In this document: positions 36,350-44,514 of the stretch, one piece after another
Layout of the letters: the number at the start of each line of letters is the position of its first letter
How positions within the stretch are numbered: the first letter of the stretch is position 1
Source of the DNA: Pseudodesulfovibrio tunisiensis
Lineage (GTDB): Bacteria > Desulfobacterota > Desulfovibrionia > Desulfovibrionales > Desulfovibrionaceae
Direction: 5' to 3'
Length of the DNA: 64,000 nucleotides
Assembly (NCBI RefSeq): GCF_022809775.1
Contig: NZ_CP094380.1
Location: 2,517,501-2,581,500, forward strand
Made by a program: the position numbers and the translations under genes
The notes under the pieces: generated by a model
Databases searched by the model: none
What the model was told of the DNA's origin: nothing
What the model saw: only the letters and a program-made list of their open reading frames with translations

Positions 36350-37273
36350 TTACCTCCGCCTCAGCTTGGGATCGAAGGCGTCGCGCAGGGCGTCACCGAT
36401 CAGGTTCCAGGCAAGCACGAACAGGATGATGCAGATGCCCGGAAAAACGATGGTGTACCAGAACTTGAAGGGATCGTCCGGCGGTCCCACGATGTAGTTG
36501 CGCGCCAGAGCGACCATCTGCCCCCAGTCCGCATAGCCCTTGGGAGCGCCAAGGCCCACGAAGCTCATGAACGAGGCCGAAATGACCATGGAACCCATGT
36601 CCATGGAGGCCATGATGAGCACAGGATAGATGGAGTTGGGCAGGATGTGCCGCAAAATTATCTTGAAGTCGGACACGCCCATGAGCTTGGCCGCATGCAC
36701 GAATTCCTGATCCCTGAGCTTGAGCACTTCCGAGCGGATCACGCGGACGTACCATCGCCATTCGACCAGGGCCAGGGCGATCATGATGTTCTCCAGCCCC
36801 CGCCCGAAGGCGACCACTATGGTCATTGCGAGCACAAGGGTTGGTATTGACCAGACTATGTCCACGAATCGCATGAGCAATTCATCGAACCAGCCTCCGA
36901 AATAGCCCGCGAGTATGCCGAGGGAAATGCCGATGACACCGGCGATGCCCACGACGAACAGACCGATCTTGAACGCGGTGCGGGTGCCCCACACAACGCC
37001 GTAGAAGATGTCGTACTGGCCCGAGGTGGTGCCGAAGATGTGGGTTTCGGACGGTGCCTTCGGGGTCGGGGAATACCCCTTGTGAGGCATCTTGTACGGG
37101 GCATGGTCGTACTTGGGCGGCGCTATGTACGGCGCACTGAACGCCACGCCCAGAAAGAACAGCAGCAGGGTGAACCCGATGATGGCCGACGGGTTCCGGA
37201 AAATCCGGCGCAGCGTGAACTTGATCTCGCGCAGCCTGGGATCTTCCTGTGTGGTTTCGATTGTTGTTTCCAT
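36350..37273 (-). CDS. Dipeptide/oligopeptide ABC transporter permease (DppC/OppC-like)
   Basis: A 307-residue inner-membrane permease with about six TM helices and the EAA-type loop (EFVHAAKLMGVSDFKIILRHILPN, seen as HAAKLMGVSD then ILRHILPN). An N-terminal DppC-type TM (IIGFTLLLFFLGVAFSAPYIA) precedes the HIFGTTSGQYDIFYGVVWGTR segment typical of the C-type subunit. The start at 37273 was chosen because the longer frame overlaps dppB in another phase. It sits 11 bp below the DppB-like gene. Confidence 0.92.
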   Translation of the reverse strand: METTIETTQEDPRLREIKFTLRRIFRNPSAIIGFTLLLFFLGVAFSAPYIAPPKYDHAPYKMPHKGYSPTPKAPSETHIFGTTSGQYDIFYGVVWGTRTAFKIGLFVVGIAGVIGISLGILAGYFGGWFDELLMRFVDIVWSIPTLVLAMTIVVAFGRGLENIMIALALVEWRWYVRVIRSEVLKLRDQEFVHAAKLMGVSDFKIILRHILPNSIYPVLIMASMDMGSMVISASFMSFVGLGAPKGYADWGQMVALARNYIVGPPDDPFKFWYTIVFPGICIILFVLAWNLIGDALRDAFDPKLRRR

Positions 37274-37284
37274 ATATCTACTCT

Positions 37285-38316
37285 CTACTGGAGCCGGATT
37301 CTCGGGTCGATGTACGCGTACATGATGTCGATGATCAGGTTCGACAGCACGAAGACCACGCCGATGAACATGCACACGGACATGAGCACGGGCATGTCGA
37401 GCTGGGTGGCGGATTCGGCCAGCCACCAGCCCATGCCCTGCCTGCCGAAGACCACTTCCACGGCAATGGAACCTTCCATGGACAGGGCCACCAGCTGCCC
37501 GGCCACGGTAATGACCGGAATCATGGCGTTGCGCTTGGCGTGCTTGTTGTAGATGGTCTTGGAGTCCGCGCCCTTGGCCTGTGCCGTGATCACGTAGTCC
37601 TTGTTCATTTCCTCGATCATGCCGGAACGCATGACACGCATGAGCAGAGCCACGACAACGATGACCTGGGTCAGGACCGGCAGCACCAGATGGGATATGG
37701 CGTTCAGGGTGACGTCCAGACGGCCGTTCAGGATGCCGTCCACGGAATACATGCCGGTATAGCGGGTGAATTCGTCGGGATTGTTGGCGACCCAGAGGGA
37801 AATCTTGTCCGAGATGATACCCGGTTGGAACAGGTCGAAGTAGCCATAGAAGACCATGAGCAGAACCAGGGCGAACAGAAAGGTCGGCAGGGACCAGCCG
37901 ATGATGGCGCCTATCCGGGTGGTGTGGTCGAGCCACGTATCCCGGTTCACTCCGGATAGGGTGCCTAGCCATATGCCCACGATGATGACAAGAGGCGAGG
38001 CGAACAGGTTCAGCTCGAGAGTGGTGGGGAAATAGTTCCAGAACGCCTCGGCCACGGGCCGAGCCGCCACCAGGGACCAGCCCAGGTTGCCTTCGGCCAC
38101 TTCCTTGACCCAGCGCACGTACTGGACATGAAACGGTTTGTTCAGCCCGTACTGTTCGACGAGCTTGGGAATGTTTTCCGCCTGCTGGGGGGTGGTGACG
38201 TATGCTGCGGCGCGGCGTTCCGGGCTGAATGTCATGAGCAGCCCGAAAATGAGTACCGACACCCCGAACAGGACGAACACCAGAAAGATCAGGCGCCTAA
38301 GTATGTATGAGGTCAT
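37285..38316 (-). CDS. Dipeptide/oligopeptide ABC transporter permease (DppB/OppB-like)
   Basis: A 343-residue permease. The N-terminal TM is the family-typical YILRRLIFLVFVLFGVSVLIF, followed by a periplasmic loop and the LPTFLFALVLLMVFYGYF region. The EAA-type loop DYVITAQAKGADSKTIYNKHAKRN contacts the ATPases, and the C-terminus ends in MYAYIDPRIRL. It lies behind a strong hairpin that follows the binding-protein gene. Confidence 0.92.
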   Translation of the reverse strand: MTSYILRRLIFLVFVLFGVSVLIFGLLMTFSPERRAAAYVTTPQQAENIPKLVEQYGLNKPFHVQYVRWVKEVAEGNLGWSLVAARPVAEAFWNYFPTTLELNLFASPLVIIVGIWLGTLSGVNRDTWLDHTTRIGAIIGWSLPTFLFALVLLMVFYGYFDLFQPGIISDKISLWVANNPDEFTRYTGMYSVDGILNGRLDVTLNAISHLVLPVLTQVIVVVALLMRVMRSGMIEEMNKDYVITAQAKGADSKTIYNKHAKRNAMIPVITVAGQLVALSMEGSIAVEVVFGRQGMGWWLAESATQLDMPVLMSVCMFIGVVFVLSNLIIDIMYAYIDPRIRLQ

Positions 38317-38328
38317 AATGGTATCAAT

Positions 38329-38363
38329 CGTGCCCCGAAAGCCGAATCGGCTTTCGGGGCACG
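38329..38363 (-). promoter_or_regulatory. Intercistronic hairpin between binding-protein and permease genes
   Basis: A 16-bp perfect stem (CGTGCCCCGAAAGCCG with its complement, loop AAT) stands in the 73-bp spacer, with no T-tract on the minus strand. Such elements below binding-protein genes commonly protect the upstream mRNA and cut downstream expression, raising binding protein over membrane subunits. Confidence 0.75.
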
Positions 38364-38389
38364 CGGTTTAATCGGCCATGTAACCGGTT

Positions 38390-40123
38390 CTAGTCTTTGT
38401 GAATCCTGCTCAGGTTCTCCCATTCCTGGTCGAACATCGGATGCGGGACAAAACCCTTGACGTTGCTGCGGTAGGCGAAGTTGTCGATCTTCTGGTAGAT
38501 CATGCAGCCCGGGGCGTCCTCGTACCACATGTTCTGGATGCGCTCGTAAATCTTCTGGCGCTTGGCAGGATCGATCTCGAAACGGCCTTCCTTGAGCAGG
38601 CGGTCGCATTCCTCGTTCTTGTAGGCCATGTACTTGCCGTACACGCCCTTGGAACCCATGAAGGTGAACAGGAAGTTGTCCGGATCAGGGAAGTCCGCGC
38701 CCCAACCGATGATGAAGATGGGGTACATGAACTTGCGGTAGGCAACAGTGTAGTCCTTCCAGTCCACGTTGCGCACCTCGATCTCGAACTTGGGGTTCAG
38801 GCTCATCACGTTCTCGGCCAGCATGTGGGCCGCGGCCTCGCGCTGGGCGTTGCCGGTGTTGTGGGTGATGACCATCTTGAAGCCCTTGTCCCAGACCTTG
38901 CCGCCAAAGGCCTGCTTCATCTCGGCAGCGGCCTTTTCCATGTCGAACTCGTAGGTGGGCACGTCGATCTGATAGGGCAGACCCTTGGCGTTCGGGCTGC
39001 TCGGCATGATCACCTTGTTGCTCCACACGTCCTCGGCGTACATCTTGGAGTCGAAGCAGTGCAGGAACGCGCGGCGCACGTGAATGTCGGAGAAGAAATC
39101 AGTGGGGATGCCCTCGCCGTCCAGCTTGCCGGAACCGATGCTCGGGTTGCCCACGGGATTGATGTTCTGGCAGAAGAGCGCGCCGGAAACCGAAAGCTGC
39201 GGCACGGAAGTGACGGTCACGCCGTCCATGTGCTCCACTTCCTCGAGATACTGGGTGTCCAGCATCACGCGGTCCGCATCGCCATTCTGCAGGGCGAGCT
39301 TGCGGGAGCTCCATTCCTTGTTGTAGCGGGCAATGCCGGTCTTCAGGGCCGGCTTTTCACCCCAGTAGCCGTCGAAGCGCTCGAAGATGAATTCCTTGGA
39401 GGGTTCCCACTTCAGCATCCTGAAGGGGCCGGTTCCATTGGCGATCTTGTGCAGCGGCTCGGCGCCGAAGGCGGGATTGTTGAACTTGGCGGCGTTCCTG
39501 ATGTCGCCATCCCAGCAGCCATTGGCAATGGACCATTCCTTGTCCATGACCACGCCGCCGTAGGAGTAGGCCATCACGGCCAGCAGCGGGGGGAACGGCT
39601 TGGGCAGATGCAGCACCACGGTGTCGCCCTTCACTTCCACGGCCTTGTCGATCTTCTCGAAAATGCCGGGGATGGGCTTGTTGTTCTCGCGGGTGGTGGA
39701 AACGCCGACAAGGGCTTCCAGCATCATCCACATGGGGCCGCCTTCCTGGTCACAGATCATGTGACGCTTGATGGAGTAGGCCACGTCCTCGGGAGTCAGC
39801 TCGCTACCGTCATGAAATTTGACGCCCTTGCGGATTTTGAAGGTGTAGGTCCTTCCGCCGTCGGAGATGCCGCCGTTTTCCATGGTCGGCACTTCCGTGG
39901 CCAGTACGGGCACGAACTTGTCCGTGGCCGATCCGTCGAAAAAGATCAGGGACTCGTAAATGTTCATGATGCGCTGATGGGACACCACGTCGTAGGCGCA
40001 CGCCGGGTCAAGGCTGCGGACCGTGCCGTAGCTCTCGAACACGAACGTGTCCTTGCTCGTGGCGGCCAGGGCCGTGGTCGCCATCAGACAGAGCGCGATC
40101 AGGGGCAGTAAAATCTTTCGCAT
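38390..40123 (-). CDS. Extracellular peptide-type substrate-binding protein (SBP_bac_5)
   Basis: A 577-residue periplasmic binding protein with a Sec signal peptide (LLPLIALCLMATTALA). SBP family 5 features include YESLIFFDG, YTFKIRKGVKFHDGSELTPEDVAYSIKR, GTGPFRMLKWEPSKEF and the late IIGWGADFPDPDNFLFTFM segment. It binds di- or oligopeptides or a similar solute such as nickel chelates or opines; specificity cannot be read by eye. GAGGAGGG precedes the ATG. First gene of the importer operon. Confidence 0.92.
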   Translation of the reverse strand: MRKILLPLIALCLMATTALAATSKDTFVFESYGTVRSLDPACAYDVVSHQRIMNIYESLIFFDGSATDKFVPVLATEVPTMENGGISDGGRTYTFKIRKGVKFHDGSELTPEDVAYSIKRHMICDQEGGPMWMMLEALVGVSTTRENNKPIPGIFEKIDKAVEVKGDTVVLHLPKPFPPLLAVMAYSYGGVVMDKEWSIANGCWDGDIRNAAKFNNPAFGAEPLHKIANGTGPFRMLKWEPSKEFIFERFDGYWGEKPALKTGIARYNKEWSSRKLALQNGDADRVMLDTQYLEEVEHMDGVTVTSVPQLSVSGALFCQNINPVGNPSIGSGKLDGEGIPTDFFSDIHVRRAFLHCFDSKMYAEDVWSNKVIMPSSPNAKGLPYQIDVPTYEFDMEKAAAEMKQAFGGKVWDKGFKMVITHNTGNAQREAAAHMLAENVMSLNPKFEIEVRNVDWKDYTVAYRKFMYPIFIIGWGADFPDPDNFLFTFMGSKGVYGKYMAYKNEECDRLLKEGRFEIDPAKRQKIYERIQNMWYEDAPGCMIYQKIDNFAYRSNVKGFVPHPMFDQEWENLSRIHKD

Positions 40124-40521
40124 GCTCGTTCCCTCCTCATTCGGATGAGCTGTCCGCGCCTCCCCCGTAAAACGGAATTGCCGTCTTCAAAGGCGTCGGA
40201 TGTTTCGGAAAAGATCAGATAACAGGCGTACTATAGGCGCTGATTCCACGAAACGCAGTATTTTTTCTCCGCAATTCAGCGAAAAAAAACGTCCCGAAGC
40301 CCGTTTCCGACAGGCAAACCAGTGAAGTCGGATGAAAAAGCCGCACAAAACACCGAAGAACGATCGTCGGATTGGAAACGGGACGAATTGCTCTATACCT
40401 TTATGGGCGAAAACGCAAGGAAGGCACCTTTTCGCTCTGTTTCCAGCCGATGATTATAATTCACGGCATCTTGGAAACCAACTCGCACATATGCTATCCC
40501 TAAAATCGCAAGGAGGACTCC
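40124..40521. promoter_or_regulatory. Divergent promoter region, ABC importer and PilZ gene
   Basis: A 398-base divergent intergenic region with no supportable gene. It is AT-rich near 40200-40290 (ATTTTTTCTCC and AAAAAAAACG runs) and again near 40390, where CTATACCTTTAT could serve a plus-strand -10. No operator was identified. Confidence 0.5.
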
Positions 40522-40878
40522 ATGAGTCGGGAAAAACGAATCGGCACGCGCGTGGACGCGGAATTCGATGCCTACATCACCGTGGATGACGTGGTCACGC
40601 CCGTCAAAACCCTGAACCTCAGCCTGCGAGGAGCCCTCCTGCGCGGCTGCGAGGACTGCCCCATCGGCACGCTCTGCGAATTGCATCTCCCCCTCTCCCC
40701 GGGCGTGCGCATCGTGGTCGAAGGCAAAATCGTGCGCGCTCAGGGACAGGACGCAGCCATGCGATTCACCGATATCGACGAGCTCTCCTTCACCTTTCTC
40801 CACCGACTCGTTCAACTCAATGCCCACGAAGCCGACGATATTGATGACGAACTCATGCAAGTTTTCAGGAAGATGTAA
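40522..40878 (+). CDS. PilZ domain protein
   Basis: A 118-residue single-domain PilZ protein, a probable cyclic-di-GMP receptor. The binding motif has its arginines in REKRIGTRV near the N-terminus and the NLSLRGALL segment matching (D/N)xSxxG. The C-terminus closes the beta barrel (GKIVRAQGQDAAMRFTDID). AAGGAGGACTCC precedes the ATG. The HD-GYP protein at 43737-44510, a predicted c-di-GMP phosphodiesterase, could act in the same signalling network. Confidence 0.9.
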   Translation: MSREKRIGTRVDAEFDAYITVDDVVTPVKTLNLSLRGALLRGCEDCPIGTLCELHLPLSPGVRIVVEGKIVRAQGQDAAMRFTDIDELSFTFLHRLVQLNAHEADDIDDELMQVFRKM

Positions 40879-40960
40879 GAAATGCCTCCGGCGGCCCCTC
40901 CCGGGGGGCTGGGCGCTGCCCAGACCCGCAAGGGGACGGACCTCCCCTTGACCCCATTCT

Positions 40961-41033
40961 GTTTTCCGGAAATCGAACAGCCTGAGAAATGCCCTGTCGG
41001 GACATTTCTCAGGCTGTTCGATTTCCGGAAAAC
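40961..41033. repeat. 31-bp perfect inverted repeat
   Basis: The left arm 40961-40991 (begins GTTTTCCGGAAATCGAACAG) and right arm 41003-41033 are perfect complements over 31 bases. The 11-base centre can itself pair CCC with GGG. There is no flanking T-tract. It may be a terminator-like element, an exported RNA hairpin or a MITE-like remnant. Confidence 0.85.
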
Positions 41034-41200
41034 GGGTGGTCCAAAAGAAAATGGGGGCATCTTTTAACTGCCTGTTTCACCCGAGTCCTGTTTTTCGGCA
41101 GGGCAGGTTCTCGCTTTTCCGCATCTCCCTACGCCGCCAAACGGCCTTTGAAGCCATCTTTCCCTTGCTGGCGGCGTAGAACCAAAAAGCTTTGAAGAGT

Positions 41201-41230
41201 CCAGAGAAACTTTCACGAAAGTTTCTCTGG
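41201..41230. repeat. 13-bp perfect inverted repeat
   Basis: CCAGAGAAACTTT and AAAGTTTCTCTGG are separated by CACG. It lies downstream of the DMT transporter stop on the minus strand, so it could help terminate that transcript, but no clear T-tract follows. Confidence 0.75.
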
Positions 41231-41359
41231 TCGCCGAAGGCAATCTTAAATCAGAATAAAATTCTGTTTTCAACCATCCGATGAATTTTCATGCAGTTTT
41301 GAACAAATAAACCGTGGTTTTCCAATTTGCATTATTGCGAAATCGCGATCAGATTGCCG

Positions 41360-42232
41360 TTATTCCTCATGGTGTTTGTGCTGCCCGATGTACAGGGTAC
41401 CGCCGATGATGAGTGCGGCCCCGGCCCAGGTCCAGATGTCCGGGGCGTCATCAAGGAACAGCCAGCTCAGAAAGGCGGCTTCGACAATCTGGATGTAGCC
41501 CACGGCCGAGAGTCTGCCTGCGGGTTCAAGGGCGTAGCCCCGGGTCATGAAATACTGGCCCGCGTTCATGAGCAGTCCCACGCCGAGCAGCATGGCCCAT
41601 TCCCAGCCCTGCGGCATGACCCATGTGGCGGCCATGAGCGGGGTTCCAAGCACGGTGGCATAGGGCTGGTAGATCATGACGATGGCGGGATGTTCGGTTC
41701 TGGTCAGGGCGCGCACCGTGACGATGGACATGGCGGAGACGACCATGGCGGCAAGGGCGAGCGCCACGCCCGCGGGATCGAGCGGATCGGCCATGCCGAA
41801 CAGGAACGAGGGGCGGCAGATGATGGCGACCCCGGCCAGACTGATGAACATGGCAATGATGGTCCGGCCGGACATGGCCTCGTGCAGGAAGATGGCGGCG
41901 AGCAGCGCAATGATCACGGGCCGGGCCTGCACAATGGTCATGGAGTCGGCCAAAGGCAGCAGGATCATGGCCTGAAACGTGAAGTAGAGGGACAGGAATC
42001 CGAACAGACCACGAAACACGAGCAGCCAGCGGCGGTTGCCAAGCAGGGATTCCCCGACCCCGGTCCGGCGCAGGATGCTCCAGCACACGCCGAGTCCGAT
42101 CACGCCGCGACAGAACAGGATTTCCGAGGCCGGAAGACGCTGGCCCGCAATCTTGACCAAAAGAGACCCCAGACAGAACAGGGTCACGCCGAGAAGCATG
42201 AACCTGACGCCCGGGGAAAGCATCCGAAGCAT
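41360..42232 (-). CDS. DMT superfamily (EamA) transporter
   Basis: About 290 residues with ten TM helices in two EamA repeats (first GSLLVKIAGQRLPASEILFCRG, second ALAAMVVSAMSIVTVRALTRTEHP). It is an inner-membrane exporter or importer of a metabolite, with specificity unknown. The open frame extends to 42343; I chose 42232 because it gives the usual family length, but the ribosome site is weak and 42223 or 42343 are possible. Confidence 0.85.
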   Translation of the reverse strand: MLRMLSPGVRFMLLGVTLFCLGSLLVKIAGQRLPASEILFCRGVIGLGVCWSILRRTGVGESLLGNRRWLLVFRGLFGFLSLYFTFQAMILLPLADSMTIVQARPVIIALLAAIFLHEAMSGRTIIAMFISLAGVAIICRPSFLFGMADPLDPAGVALALAAMVVSAMSIVTVRALTRTEHPAIVMIYQPYATVLGTPLMAATWVMPQGWEWAMLLGVGLLMNAGQYFMTRGYALEPAGRLSAVGYIQIVEAAFLSWLFLDDAPDIWTWAGAALIIGGTLYIGQHKHHEE

Positions 42233-42398
42233 GCGCAGGAGCCTAGGCCGTTCGCGCACGAGCCTCAAGCAAAAGATGCCGAGCGGCGTGACACGGCGAA
42301 AACAGGACAGTTTTCTGTTGTTGTCACATGAAATCGAATCCATAATACAGCAGAACGCATGCCCATCATCCCATTCACCTTATCCCCCGGAGGTCGTC

Positions 42399-43130
42399 AT
42401 GACTCCTTCACAGAAACAGGTACACCCCCTGCTCGACCTACTCCTGAAGCTCATGAAGCACTGCCATTCCGAAAAAACCAACCGTTTCCAAGCGCCCATC
42501 TTCCCCCTGATTGACGGCTGGAAAAACGAGGGCGGCAATGGAGACAGGGGCATGTTCCTGAAATGCCTGGATCACGTCAGGGACACTCCCTTCGTGAACA
42601 GAGTGAATGGCGAGGCCATGGAAACGCCGTTCATCGATGCATACGAGATTGAAAATGATGAAATATCCATCGTGTACAATCAGGATTACATGCGCAACTA
42701 TTTCGCAATGGAACATGAACTGAAGGACCAGTTGGAAAACTTCGAGCAGCCCGAAGCCGAAAGGGAGGCCCCCGACCCGCATGCTGAACTGGGCAGCCTT
42801 GTTACGCTGTTCTGCAAGGTTGCCGCAGCCTGCCTCATGCAGAACACGAACACGATTCGGATCAATCTGGACAACCTTGTACGGCAATGGGTGAAGTGCG
42901 ACGGCAGCGGCGACAGGAATACCCTGCTCGCGTTCACGGCCAACCTGACCAGCACCGAATTCGACTTCGAGTACAACGACACGGCAAGGACATTGCAGCT
43001 TGCCTCCTTTTTCCAGACCGACATGGATTACAATCTGGAAATCGTCCTCAGCAACGACTTTCTGGACACCTGGGCCGACTACAGGGAAAACGGCGGGGAC
43101 CTTTCCCTGACCATGCACGACACCATGTAA
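42399..43130 (+). CDS. Hypothetical protein
   Basis: A 243-residue acidic soluble protein with no family I recognise. There is a good ribosome site (GGAGG) before ATG 42399. It reads as alpha/beta with an N-terminal helix (HPLLDLLLKLMKH), a central helical acidic stretch (MEHELKDQLENFEQPEAERE) and two later helices (LGSLVTLFCKVAAACL). There is no signal peptide or TM helix. It is transcribed alone, convergent to the HD-GYP gene and its repeat array. Confidence 0.75.
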   Translation: MTPSQKQVHPLLDLLLKLMKHCHSEKTNRFQAPIFPLIDGWKNEGGNGDRGMFLKCLDHVRDTPFVNRVNGEAMETPFIDAYEIENDEISIVYNQDYMRNYFAMEHELKDQLENFEQPEAEREAPDPHAELGSLVTLFCKVAAACLMQNTNTIRINLDNLVRQWVKCDGSGDRNTLLAFTANLTSTEFDFEYNDTARTLQLASFFQTDMDYNLEIVLSNDFLDTWADYRENGGDLSLTMHDTM

Positions 43131-43170
43131 GGTCGGGAAAAACCGCACACGAATCCTTGCCTCAAGGCAA

Positions 43171-43207
43171 AAAAACCGCTCGGAACAGAAAACACTGTTC
43201 CGAGCGG
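43171..43207 (-). terminator. Rho-independent terminator for the HD-GYP transcript
   Basis: A 13-bp perfect stem CCGCTCGGAACAG/CTGTTCCGAGCGG (43176-43207, loop AAAACA) is followed on the minus strand by TTTTTTT. Transcripts from the HD-GYP gene would run through the array and end here. Confidence 0.85.
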
Positions 43208-43222
43208 GACGGAAAGCTGCCC

Positions 43223-43735
43223 AAGCCCACACGTACACTCGTACGCGAACCACCAAGCCCTCCCCACTTGCACCACGCGAAAAAGGCATTTTGCTCCGGG
43301 TGGGACGAGTGCAAGGCGCGGAAAGCCGCTGAAGCCCACGCGTACACTCGTACGCGAACCACCAAGCTCTCCCCTCTTGCACCATGCGAAAAAGGCATTT
43401 TGCTCCAGGTGGGGCGAGTGCAAGGCGCGAAAAAACGCTGAAGCCGACGCGTACACTCGTACGCGAACCACCAAGCTCTCCCCTCTTGCACCACGCGAAA
43501 AAGGCATTTTGCTCCAGGTGGGGCGAGTGCAAGGCGCGAAAAAACGCTGAAGCCCACGCGTACACTCGTACGCGAACCACCAAGCCCTCCCCCCTTGCAC
43601 CATGCGAAAAAGGCATTTTGCTCCGGGTGGGGCGAGTGCAAGGCGCGAAAAAACGCTGAAGCCGACGCGTACATCAGTACGCGAGGCGCCAGCGGTTTTG
43701 AGCAACGCAGCAATCGCCCCGCTCGGGGCAAAATG
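43223..43735. repeat. Tandem array of 109-bp units
   Basis: Units begin at 43223, 43332, 43441 and 43550 with exact 109-bp spacing. A fifth at 43659 shares only its first ~40 bases before diverging. Each unit contains the palindrome CGCGTACACTCGTACGCG or a close variant, then AAAAAGGCATTTTGCTCC. Units differ by few bases. The diverged last unit runs to AAAATGCC at the HD-GYP stop codon. Not CRISPR, since there are no unique spacers. Confidence 0.92.
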
Positions 43736-43736
43736 C

Positions 43737-44510
43737 CTAGGATTCCATGCCGTTTTGTTCGATGTCGTCCATAAACGCCTCCACCACGTCCGGGTCCAGA
43801 GCGCTTCCGGCCATTTCGCCGAGCACGGCAAGGGCATGCTGGGGCGTTCGTCCGGGCTGATAGGGCCGATTCGTGGTCATGGCGTCAAAGCAGTCCACCA
43901 CGGCAAGAATGCGCGCGCCGAGCGGAATTTCCCCGTCGCGCAGACCACGCGGGTAGCCCTTGCCGTCCAGCCGTTCGTGGTGGTCGTACACGTATTCGAG
44001 GACCGGACCGAGAAAATCCAGATCCTGAAGGATGTTGTAGCTCCATTGCGGATGGCTGCGGATCTCAAGGAGCATGTCCTTGTTCAGGCTGGTGTCCTCG
44101 TTGGAAAAGATGGTGTCGCTGAACCCGATCTTGCCGATGTCGTGCAGGATGCCGGCAATGCGAAGCTGTTCCACGGTGTCGGCATCCAGCCCGAGCCGCT
44201 GGCCGAGCCGGGCCGCATACGCGCCGACACGGTCGCCGTGCCCGGCGGTATAGGCATCGCGTTCGCCAAGGGCCGTGGCAATGGCGGTCACGGTCTTGAG
44301 GGAATTGGCCTTGAGCTGCTCGGCGAGCTGTTCAAGGTGATATTCCCTTGCCTCGATGCGGACCATCATCATGCCCACGGCCTCGGCGATTTCCCGAATT
44401 TCCGGGGGATAGCCCGGGCCGGTCAGTTCCATGATATCGTCGGAATACGTGCCCCCGGCGATTTCCCTGATCAGCCGCAGCAGGTTTTCCCGGCCCTTGA
44501 GCGGGATCAT
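43737..44510 (-). CDS. HD-GYP domain cyclic-di-GMP phosphodiesterase
   Basis: A 257-residue protein. The C-terminal ~170 residues are an HD-GYP domain with the metal-binding HDIGKIG, the later His pair YDHHERLDGKGYPRGL (HHExxDGxGYP) and AVVDCFDAMTTNRPY. The N-terminal ~80 residues are helical and may be a coiled signal-transmission segment (MMMVRIEAREYHLEQLAEQLKAN). It is predicted to hydrolyse c-di-GMP. GGAAG precedes the ATG, four bases after the stop of the upstream NmrA-like gene. Confidence 0.9.
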   Translation of the reverse strand: MIPLKGRENLLRLIREIAGGTYSDDIMELTGPGYPPEIREIAEAVGMMMVRIEAREYHLEQLAEQLKANSLKTVTAIATALGERDAYTAGHGDRVGAYAARLGQRLGLDADTVEQLRIAGILHDIGKIGFSDTIFSNEDTSLNKDMLLEIRSHPQWSYNILQDLDFLGPVLEYVYDHHERLDGKGYPRGLRDGEIPLGARILAVVDCFDAMTTNRPYQPGRTPQHALAVLGEMAGSALDPDVVEAFMDDIEQNGMES

Positions 44511-44514
44511 GACC

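Larger units (their letters stand above)
40879..41359. other. Non-coding segment carrying two large hairpins
   Basis: 480 bases between the PilZ and DMT transporter genes with no credible gene. It holds GC-rich repeats (GGCGGCCCCTCCCGGGGGGC near 40892), the 31-bp inverted repeat at 40961-41033 and the 13-bp inverted repeat at 41201-41230. It looks like a patch of dispersed intergenic repeat elements. Confidence 0.6.
43131..43736. other. Gap occupied by a terminator and a 109-bp tandem array
   Basis: 606 bases between convergent genes. It contains the strong terminator at 43171-43207 and the tandem array at 43223-43735. The long open frames here repeat the same peptide in shifting phase because the unit length is not a multiple of three, so they are not genes. 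Confidence 0.8.

Noticed and set aside
43223..43735. Possible CRISPR array
   Set aside because: The entire 109-bp period is conserved. There are no short repeats separated by unique spacers and no cas genes.
42438..43837. Long minus-strand frames with a repeated peptide
   Set aside because: The repetition comes from the 109-bp DNA array. The period is not divisible by three, so the same peptide appears in shifting frames, which argues against coding.
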